Source of the DNA: Pedosphaera parvula Ellin514
Lineage (GTDB): Bacteria > Verrucomicrobiota > Verrucomicrobiia > Limisphaerales > Pedosphaeraceae
Reading direction: 5' to 3'
Assembly: GCF_000172555.1 (NCBI RefSeq)
Contig: NZ_ABOX02000003.1
Span: forward strand, 124,001 to 188,000
DNA: 64,000 nucleotides
Shown here one piece after another: positions 57,146 to 64,000 of the stretch (position 1 is its first letter; each line of letters begins with the position of its first letter). Below the pieces are notes generated by a model. The model was not told the origin of the DNA and ran no database searches. It was given only the letters and a program-made list of their open reading frames with translations. Made by a program: the position numbers and the translations under genes.

Positions 57146-59599
57146 TCACGGCAACTGAACCACCCGATAAAACTTCTGAGCACCGAGTCCAGGTGCATCC
57201 GACACCGTTGCAGTCAAATTTGTCGCAGTGATGACACTCCCGAGATTATTCCATTCAGCTTGATTCAAATCAGTTTGGTACTGTAGTTGATAAGCCTGCC
57301 CCACTACCGTATTCCACGTCAGCGTCAATCCACCTCCACTGGCATTTGACGCCGCCCGAATCTCCGGTGGCGGAATGAGCCGGTAAATATTGCCAGCCTG
57401 GCCAGTCCCGCCCTCGTCGCAGGCTCCATAAAAACTGCCGTCTTGTCCCTGCACGAGTTCGCCCACCGGCCCACTGCCAGTGTTAAAATCAAAAAAGAAC
57501 AGAGTAGTAAGTGCACCACTGGGCGTCATTCGAAACACGGTGCCTGTATGACCCGCCTCATCACCGGACGTTGTGCCGTAAAAATTGCCATCCTTCCCTT
57601 GCACCAGCCCCCCTCTTGGATAGGCCCCGTTATTCCCATCGAACGATAACAAGGACGTGAAAACCCCGTTGGTCGATATTCTGAAAATCGTGCCACGGTT
57701 GTACACGCCACCCATTTCAGTCGTGCCATACAAGAACCCATCGCTCCCCTTCACCAGTGGAGCCATGGGATAATTGCCATTTGTGCTACTGAACGAGACC
57801 AGGGTGGTGAGCACTCCGTTCGTTGTCATTTTGAAAACTGTGCCACCCCAGTTCGTTCCACCACCAGTCGTGATCCCGTACAGGTTCCCATCATCGCCTT
57901 GCACCAATCCCGCCATCGGCGAGGAGCCATTATTATTATCAAAGAGGACAAGGGGGGTCAGGATGCCATTCGTCGTGATTTTGAATACCGTCCCGTTATT
58001 GTTCGTACCGCCCGCGTACGTCGTCCCGTACAACGTCCCATCGCTCCCCTCCACCAGGCTCCCTTGAGGCCTTGCACCATTTGTGCCGCTGAACGACGCA
58101 AGGGTGCTGAGTGCTCCGTTCATTGTCATTTTGAAAACTGTGCCGCCCAAGTTCGTTCCGCCCGAACTGGTAGTCCCATATAGGTTACCGTCCATGGCTT
58201 GCATCAGACTCCCTTCAGACATCTGCCCATCGTTATACAGGTCGAATGCGACCAGCGTGGTGAGACTGCGATCTTTTGCAATTTTAAATACCGTCCCTCG
58301 GCCGATCGTCCCGCCGCCCAACGTCGTGCCATAAAGGTTGCCATCGCTGGCCAATAACAGCCCGGCCCCTGGGTGGTAGCCATTAGGGTCATTCAAGAAG
58401 GCCAGGCTCGTCAGGTTGCCGTTGGTTGTTATTTTAAACACGGTTGCTTCGTAACCTATGCCGCCCCCACTTGAAGTGGTGCCATAAAGATCCCCATCAG
58501 CACCCTGCACCAGGCTGGCAAAAGGCGTGGCCCCATTGGTGCCGCTAAAAAAGGCCAGGGAAGTAAAGACCCCGTTGGTTGTTATTTTGAACACCCCACC
58601 GAAATCATGTCCTGCTCCTGATGTTGTGCCATACAAGAGCCCATCACCAGCTTGTACCAGTCCGCCAAATGGGAGTACACCTTGTTCTGCATCAAGCGAC
58701 ACCAATGTGCTGAGCGCACCATCCGGAGCCATTTTGAACACTGTGCCGTTTCCCTTGGCGTCGGTTGTCATCGTCCCGTAAAAATTACCGTCCATCCCGC
58801 GCGTCAGTCCGGCGGTTGGGCGGGCCCCATTGGTAAGATTGCAGGAGACCAGCGTTGTCAGAACGCCAGTGGTCGTCAATTTGAACAAGGTGCCATGATC
58901 ATACACACCTCCTTCTGAGGTCGTGCCATATAACTCGCCGTTACCGCCCTCCACCAGTCCGGCCATTGGTGATGCACCGTTGATGGAATTGAATGAAACG
59001 AGTGTGGTGAGAACCCCGTTCGTAGTCAGTCGGAACACCGTGCCGTTAGCGCCACTCCCACCACCGGAAGAAGTCGTGCCATACAGATTGCCATCGCTGG
59101 CTTGCATAAGCTCACCATAAGGAAAGCCCCCGTTGGTGAAATCGAAGGAGACCAAAGTGGTGAGAACCCCATTCGTGGTCACTCGGAACACCGTGCCGTC
59201 GTCTCCCGTACCACCACTGAGAGTGGTACCATAAAAGTTGCCATCGCTGGCTTGGATCAACCCTCCCCTTGGCCAGGCACCATTTGTTTTGTTGAATGAT
59301 ACCCAGGTCGTGAGGGTGCCATCAGGAGTCATTTTGAATATCGTCCCCTCACCATACCTACCGCTGTCCATTGTAGTGCCATAAAAATTACCATCATCGG
59401 CCAGGAGCAGCGGAGCGTACGAAGTATGGACCCCGGTAAAACTATAAATTTCTTCTACAATGCCTCCCTCGGCGCAGGCCACACGCAGTATCAGAAAAAC
59501 CGCCACCAGCGCGAACCAGCCCATTTGCTTACGATTAAGCCCCACGGACAAAAATGAATGATAGGTCGGAACTGAGCTCTTTGGCATACTTCGAAACAT
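57146..59599 (-). CDS. GloVer (Gloeo_Verruco) tandem-repeat secreted protein
   Basis: 817 residues with an N-terminal signal segment (GWFALVAVFLILRVACA). Fourteen repeats of about 52 residues are counted by their YGTT-type core (e.g. GNLYGTTSSGG, GTVFKMTTNG), the TIGR03803 repeat. One repeat reads YGIT and one YGAC. The C-terminal module ends GAQKFYRVVQLP, as does that of the GH9 enzyme. Repeats probably fold as a beta-propeller-like surface protein; that is inference. Confidence 0.9.
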   Translation of the reverse strand: MFRSMPKSSVPTYHSFLSVGLNRKQMGWFALVAVFLILRVACAEGGIVEEIYSFTGVHTSYAPLLLADDGNFYGTTMDSGRYGEGTIFKMTPDGTLTTWVSFNKTNGAWPRGGLIQASDGNFYGTTLSGGTGDDGTVFRVTTNGVLTTLVSFDFTNGGFPYGELMQASDGNLYGTTSSGGGSGANGTVFRLTTNGVLTTLVSFNSINGASPMAGLVEGGNGELYGTTSEGGVYDHGTLFKLTTTGVLTTLVSCNLTNGARPTAGLTRGMDGNFYGTMTTDAKGNGTVFKMAPDGALSTLVSLDAEQGVLPFGGLVQAGDGLLYGTTSGAGHDFGGVFKITTNGVFTSLAFFSGTNGATPFASLVQGADGDLYGTTSSGGGIGYEATVFKITTNGNLTSLAFLNDPNGYHPGAGLLLASDGNLYGTTLGGGTIGRGTVFKIAKDRSLTTLVAFDLYNDGQMSEGSLMQAMDGNLYGTTSSGGTNLGGTVFKMTMNGALSTLASFSGTNGARPQGSLVEGSDGTLYGTTYAGGTNNNGTVFKITTNGILTPLVLFDNNNGSSPMAGLVQGDDGNLYGITTGGGTNWGGTVFKMTTNGVLTTLVSFSSTNGNYPMAPLVKGSDGFLYGTTEMGGVYNRGTIFRISTNGVFTSLLSFDGNNGAYPRGGLVQGKDGNFYGTTSGDEAGHTGTVFRMTPSGALTTLFFFDFNTGSGPVGELVQGQDGSFYGACDEGGTGQAGNIYRLIPPPEIRAASNASGGGLTLTWNTVVGQAYQLQYQTDLNQAEWNNLGSVITATNLTATVSDAPGLGAQKFYRVVQLP

Positions 59600-59811
59600 C
59601 TTAAATTTTTTTAGATAAATCCTGACGGAAGAAGCACGAGACCCAACCCGTCCACCTCCACGACCACCCGAGCATTCAGAAGAAACGCAGCCCTGTCAAA
59701 CTCTTCCATTTAACTCGGCCCGATTCCATTGCTGGGAAAAATGACAAACAGTTCCCTGATGCTGAAGCGGATCCGTTTCCCGTTCTTTCTGGAGATCAAC
59801 CTGGCTTCATT

Positions 59812-60864
59812 CTAGCTCCTTTTACGCTTCGGCTTGGACAGCTCTTTTGCCTGCTCCTCCAATAATTTCAAATCGGCTTCCAGTGCCACCGTAGCGCTCG
59901 ACTCCATCTCAGCCCGACGCCGCTTTTCAAATAATGCATATTGCTCCTCGGCACGTCGGCTCGCCTCTTCGCGGGAAACGTTGCCGGAATCCGGCAACAC
60001 CTGCCGTTCATTAAAACGCAGGAACTCATCCAGCCTCGTGCGCCAATCGCGCATAAACACCTGCTTTCGGCGACTGGCCTGGTCTTCCGCGTAGTCAAGA
60101 AACATGACGACAATGCGGTTGAGCTCCGCGATCTCCTTCTTGTTAAGATAGTTCTTGGCGACCGTCACATCACCTTTACGGACCACCCCTCCTTTCCAGC
60201 TCGTCAAACCCATGTTCGGCTTGTTGTGGTCAGCCCGCTTGGCAATCAACTCCGGCGCAGTCTTCCCGCTGACGGCATAATGCAGCTTATTTTGGACAGT
60301 TTGAAAAAAAACCTGCACCTCCGCCTCATCAACCTTGTAGTCGGCCGCAAGAGCCAGGACTTCCTTTACCCGCAAATACATTCGCCGCTCACTCGCACGA
60401 ATATCCCGAATGCGTTCGAGCAACTCGTCAAAGTAATCCGCCACGCCCAGCCCTGGTGGATTTTTCAACCGCTCATCATCGAGGACAAACCCCTTCACCA
60501 GATATTCCTTCAGCCGCGAGGTGGCCCATTGCCGAAACTGCGTGCCCCGCTGCGACTTCACCCGGTAGCCAACAGAGATTATGAGTTCCAAATTAAAGAA
60601 ATCGACCTGATAAGTTTTGCCATCCGTCGCAGTTGTTGCAAAATTTGCAACAACTGAATCGCGCTGCAATTCCCTTTCCTCAAAGACATTAGCTATGTGC
60701 CTGGAGATCACTGATTTATCCCTCTGAAAGAGCTCAGCAATCTGATTTAATGACAACCAGACAGTGCCCCCTAGGAGCCGTACCTGCATGCGAGTTTGCT
60801 GGTCCTCCGTCAGATAAAGGATCACCTCACCACCAGGATTAGCTTCAGGATTATTCTTCGTCAT
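59812..60864 (-). CDS. Virulence RhuM family protein
   Basis: 350 residues from ATG 60864, preceded by AAAGAG; an extra seven residues are possible upstream. RhuM features: EVILYLTEDQQTRMQVRLLGGTVWLSLNQIAELFQRDKSVISRHI, DFFNLELIISVGYRVKSQRGTQFRQWAT, and FFQTVQNKLHYAVSGKTAPELI. The N-terminal half is probably DNA-binding. RhuM genes often lie beside restriction-modification or defence genes, but none is intact here; the only neighbour is the broken ORF at 60939. Confidence 0.87.
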   Translation of the reverse strand: MTKNNPEANPGGEVILYLTEDQQTRMQVRLLGGTVWLSLNQIAELFQRDKSVISRHIANVFEERELQRDSVVANFATTATDGKTYQVDFFNLELIISVGYRVKSQRGTQFRQWATSRLKEYLVKGFVLDDERLKNPPGLGVADYFDELLERIRDIRASERRMYLRVKEVLALAADYKVDEAEVQVFFQTVQNKLHYAVSGKTAPELIAKRADHNKPNMGLTSWKGGVVRKGDVTVAKNYLNKKEIAELNRIVVMFLDYAEDQASRRKQVFMRDWRTRLDEFLRFNERQVLPDSGNVSREEASRRAEEQYALFEKRRRAEMESSATVALEADLKLLEEQAKELSKPKRKRS

Positions 60865-60938
60865 TCTCTTTAACCAACGCGTCACTATTGCTTACCGACA
60901 CAAGCTCAGCTTTACAAGATTTAGAAATTACCCTCCGT

Positions 60939-61415
60939 TCACCAAACCACCTTGGGCAATTTAAGTTCCCCACTGATTCGTTCCGTCTCAGCAATCACCT
61001 TATGTTTAGCCTCTGTTAAAATCCGAATCATCTCATCCAAATCACGCTCTTTTTGCTCGGCCGTATAGAGCCTTTGTTTGCCGCCATGTTGGAGCCCACC
61101 TGGTTGCTGCGAGTCGGCTGCGAAATTCCGCTGAAGCTGTTACAAATTCATCGTTAAAAGGCAAAGCTCGGATTCCAGAGCCTCAACTTCTTCCCGCTTA
61201 TCACTCAATGGCCGATTTGGATTTTGCGCCACAGTTCGCTGCTGAGTACAACAACCGGTAAAACCGTAGACTGAACAAACTACGAGTAGAAGCAGCACCA
61301 GATAACCACCAAGGTGCGTTGTTCGTATCAAATCCCCCGGCTTATTCAAGCGGTTTAATCGTGCATCGAAAGGCAACAAAGCAGGTGTTAACCCCAGTTC
61401 GCCGCCCGCCCGCAA
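60939..61415 (-). pseudogene. Possible remnant ORF interrupted by an in-frame stop
   Basis: One reading frame runs from 61415 to 60939 with a single TAA at 61142-61140. The first part (91 residues) has a membrane segment and a lipobox-like FTGC; the part after the stop (about 66 residues) reads coding-like, with YTAEQKERDLDEMIRILTEAKHKVI and an amphipathic helix. Neither half is recognised. It may be a degraded gene or chance open frame. Confidence 0.3.
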
Positions 61416-61767
61416 CTGATAGTGTTATGGACTGTGTGAGAGGAGTTTTGTTTTGCCGCATAATCATAACCATCCGTTTAAGTATTTGCACCACACATGC
61501 AGACTGGTCATCGAGTTTCAAGCCCTGGCTCAACAAGAATCAGCTACTGGAGAGCAAAAGATGTGGAGTCATAACCAGCGAAGCGTGGAAGGGTTAATCG
61601 TAAGGCAAAGCTCAACCACTAACTATTCAGAATCATGAAAACGAAACCGGCAAAAAGTCGTTCAGGACTGGTCCATCGGCCAAGTCCAATCGTGTCCGGT
61701 TCCCGTAGTCCGTGCAACCCAACACGCATTTGCCTGATCAGAATTTAACAACAACAACGAAAAACCT

Positions 61768-62334
61768 ATGAAAGTCAAACCAACCTCAAAACCGGGACAG
61801 GTCGTGATGGAACTCAATCGCCGTGATGAAAAGCTGCTCGACCGCAGCTTCGCAGAAGCTCAAGGTCCGGGATGGCCATTCCAGTTAAAGAACATAATGG
61901 TGCCCGTTGATTTCTCCGAGTTCTCCAAAAGGGCGCTGGAATACGCACTGCCGCTGGCAGAAAAATTCGGCGCCAAAATTATTTTGGTTCATGTGATTGA
62001 ACCGACATTTTATCCGGATAATGTGATGATTCCGGCAGAAACTGAGGAAGTGAACGCCATCATGGCAAGCGAGGGACGAAAAATGCTGGATCAATTGGGG
62101 GCTGAAAAAATCAAATCAGGCATCGATTCACAGAAAATTATAACCACCGGCAGACCTTACAACGAAATCATCCAGGCCGCCGCCTCCCAACACGCCGACC
62201 TCATCATCATGGCCACTCACGGATACACCGGTTTAAAGCACATGTTTATGGGCAGCACGGCGGAACGAGTTGTGCGCCACGCCCCCTGCCCCGTTCTCGT
62301 GGTCCGGGAGCGACGACATGAAACTCAGGGCTAA
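61768..62334 (+). CDS. Universal stress protein UspA-family
   Basis: 188 residues. An N-terminal extension of about 35 residues precedes the Usp fold: NIMVPVDFSEFSKRALEYALPLAEKFGAKIILVHVIEP, then ATHGYTGLKHMFMGSTAERVVRHAPCPVLVVRE, which contains the G-2x-G-9x-G(S) ATP-binding motif. Upstream, 61416-61767 holds nothing recognisable as a gene. Confidence 0.92.
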   Translation: MKVKPTSKPGQVVMELNRRDEKLLDRSFAEAQGPGWPFQLKNIMVPVDFSEFSKRALEYALPLAEKFGAKIILVHVIEPTFYPDNVMIPAETEEVNAIMASEGRKMLDQLGAEKIKSGIDSQKIITTGRPYNEIIQAAASQHADLIIMATHGYTGLKHMFMGSTAERVVRHAPCPVLVVRERRHETQG

Positions 62335-62588
62335 GTCTTGAAAACAGGATGCCACAGGAAATCACGAAATCACGGTGACGCTCGACCAACCTCGTTGCTG
62401 TACACGCGCCTGCCAATACCGCTTCCTGCATCCACTGGGAGCGGATATTGGCGCCAGTGGACTTGCTCCATGTCCAGTGAGTGTCGTGGGGAAGAAAGAA
62501 CACGAATTTGTTTGGTGCCCGTGTCCACGGCCGCGACTGAAACTAATCCACTCTAAACTCAAGCAAGCGCAACAAGAAAAGGAGATTT

Positions 62589-63101
62589 ATGCCAGCCAAG
62601 TCGACGATCCACAATCCTGGTGCATCCAGCGTCCCCTTGCTCGAACAACACCCCTTTCTTCAGGGCATGAGCGCACACCAGGTGAAGATACTGGGTGACT
62701 GTTCTCGGCAGGCGCACTTCGAACCGGGTGAGCTAATGTTTCGTGCAGGCGACCCGGCCGACCGGTTCTACCTCATTCAAAAGGGAAAAGTGGCGCTCGA
62801 ATCGCGGACGCAGGACAAAGCCAACCAGCTCATCCAAAATATCGAAGCCGGTGAGGTGCTGGGTTGGTCATGGATGTTTCCACCCTGCTTCTGGCATTTT
62901 GATGCCCGAGCCTTGGAATCGACGGATGCCATGTACATCCAGGGAAAACTCCTGCGCGAGGAATGTGAATCCGACCATGATCTCGGCTATGAACTCTACA
63001 AACGCATGGCTGAAGTAATGTTGAGCAGATTGCAGGCAACAAGACGCCGTTTATTGAAATTCGAGGGCAATCCCAACCTGGAAAATAAAAAGGCTGGTTG
63101 A
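62589..63101 (+). CDS. Cyclic-nucleotide-binding-domain protein (1)
   Basis: 170 residues, one cNMP-binding domain with no helix-turn-helix. HPFLQGMSAHQVKILGDCSRQAHFEPGELMFRAGDPADRFYLIQKGKVALE is the standard beta-roll; the phosphate-binding cassette reads GEVLGWSWMFPPCFWHFDARALE, lacking the usual FGE...R.A form but keeping an ARA. Ends in a helical, basic tail. Paralogue of the converging gene at 63262. Confidence 0.85.
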   Translation: MPAKSTIHNPGASSVPLLEQHPFLQGMSAHQVKILGDCSRQAHFEPGELMFRAGDPADRFYLIQKGKVALESRTQDKANQLIQNIEAGEVLGWSWMFPPCFWHFDARALESTDAMYIQGKLLREECESDHDLGYELYKRMAEVMLSRLQATRRRLLKFEGNPNLENKKAG

Positions 63102-63261
63102 ATGGCTTTGACAGCCCGATCAGCCGAACCGGAGGTGTGCTGAGGTTTTCATGCTGAAGCTCATTCGTCTCAAGCAGACCCTTGGCCTTGAGAGTTGCTC
63201 AATAAGCCTGACTTCGTGGCCCCTGCGCAGCAATCCAAAGAATCCATTGTCTGATCCGAAC

Positions 63262-63789
63262 TCACATGCACTTGCGAGAACAACCATTGGAATGCAGCAA
63301 TTGCCGTCGCGTGGCCTGCAAGCGTTCCATCATTACCTCGGCCATGCGTTTGTAGAGTTCATAACCAAGATCATGGTCGGTTTCGCATTCCTCCCGCAAC
63401 GGCGTGCCATAAAAGAATAGTGCTTCGGTGGATTCCACCGCGCGCGCATCAAAGTGCCAATAATAAGGTGGAAAGAGCCAGGACCAGCCGAGGACTTCGC
63501 CAGCACCTACCGTCTGGATTGGGGTGACCCCACGTTCCTTTACATACGATTCCAGCGCCACCTTTCCTTGATGGATAAGATAAAAGCGGTTGGCGGGATC
63601 GCCTTCTCTGAAAATCACTTCGCCGGGTCGAAAATTCACCACCATGCCACAGTCGCTGAGCAGGCGGAGTTGGTGCGGGCTAAACCCCTCCAGGAAGGGA
63701 TGACTCGCCATCATTGCCGGCAAACCGGCGGTGGTTATAATTCCCGATTGTGGAGTCCTCGAGGAAGTGGATTCAGTGATGGTATTCAT
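63262..63789 (-). CDS. Cyclic-nucleotide-binding-domain protein (2)
   Basis: 175 residues. Same layout as the converging gene: HPFLEGFSPHQLRLLSDCG, GDPANRFYLIHQGKVALE, GEVLGWSWLFPPYYWHFDARAVE, then EECETDHDLGYELYKRMAEVMMERLQATRR. Near-identical C-terminal helix shows a recent duplication. No DNA-binding domain. Confidence 0.85.
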   Translation of the reverse strand: MNTITESTSSRTPQSGIITTAGLPAMMASHPFLEGFSPHQLRLLSDCGMVVNFRPGEVIFREGDPANRFYLIHQGKVALESYVKERGVTPIQTVGAGEVLGWSWLFPPYYWHFDARAVESTEALFFYGTPLREECETDHDLGYELYKRMAEVMMERLQATRRQLLHSNGCSRKCM

Positions 63790-63871
63790 ATTTAATTAAT
63801 TCCTTAATCTGCTGGCAGTCCCGACCCGTCCGTTGGCGTAAGTGTTACATAAATTGCGAAACACATGCCCC

Positions 63872-64000
63872 TCATGATGGTTGCCAAACCCCGCTGGCAA
63901 GTGGTTTGACCGGACTGGATTGCCTGGGTTTTTCCGTGTTCCGCCGCTGTTCAGCATCGTAAAGCGCGGATTCCTTTTCCAGCAGCATCACGATGAAGTA
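63872..64000 (-). CDS. 3' end of an unidentified gene (partial)
   Basis: A frame on the minus strand enters from the right edge and ends at TGA 63872-63874, giving 42 residues (YFIVMLLEKESALYDAEQRR ... VWQPS). It reads like coding sequence; too short to name. Confidence 0.4.
   Translation of the reverse strand, partial: YFIVMLLEKESALYDAEQRRNTEKPRQSSPVKPLASGVWQPS

Noticed and set aside
62338-62556. 72-codon open frame on the + strand between the Usp and cNMP genes
   Set aside because: No ribosome-binding site, no domain, low-complexity and no conserved look; treated as intergenic.

Overview
The window looks like a chromosomal segment of a Gram-negative bacterium of the PVC superphylum, most likely Verrucomicrobiota subdivision 3 (Pedosphaera-like). 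The reasons are content: a membrane-bound-dehydrogenase/HEAT protein of the PVC heme-binding type, three clustered formylglycine sulfatases, a GloVer (Gloeo_Verruco) repeat protein, an ECF sigma factor fused to a membrane and coiled-coil tail, and LPS genes (waaA, an LptE-like lipoprotein). This is inference from gene families; no rRNA or tRNA gene was seen.

Layout. 1-5.6 kb: a frameshifted dehydrogenase-type protein running off the left edge, a Tat-type amidohydrolase, and an overlapping esterase/glycosyltransferase pair. 5.8-12.4 kb: a PPi-type phosphofructokinase, a large secreted GH9 cellulase split by a frameshift, two small lipoproteins and lspA. 12.6-21.8 kb: an AlkZ-like winged-helix protein, a three-sulfatase operon, small envelope proteins, an ankyrin protein and a Tat ferritin-like protein. 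22-26.5 kb: an ECF sigma factor fused to a membrane/coiled-coil domain followed by a stand-alone copy of that domain, a DUF5063 gene, flanking dispersed repeats, and a gene-free stretch with four short arrays of 10-bp period.

26.5-39 kb: the C-terminal half of a split carB, the conserved circularly permuted ATP-grasp / alpha-E / transglutaminase-like operon, a response regulator, a BamD-like/LptE-like envelope pair, a zinc-ribbon Ser/Thr kinase, an unrecognised cassette of small overlapping genes with its own promoter and leader terminator, and waaA. 39-51 kb: pilT, the coaD-yceD-rpmF-plsX-fabH fatty-acid/ribosome cluster, a CHASE2 adenylate cyclase beside a FecR protein and an O-antigen-ligase-like protein, and a leuC-type hydratase. 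51-64 kb: a second set of 10-bp-period arrays, two paralogous secreted proteins around a beta-barrel porin (frameshifted) and a large lipoprotein, the GloVer protein, a solitary RhuM-family gene beside a broken ORF, a universal stress protein, and two convergent paralogous cNMP-binding proteins.

The most unusual items are the small-gene cassette at 36.66-37.56 kb, the sigma-fusion/orphan-tail pair bracketed by direct repeats, the matching 10-bp-period arrays at two distant sites, and the split carB. Three genes (1-2440, 7243-10720, 52861-53476) carry one extra base each, all in the same direction. This may be sequence error rather than biology.
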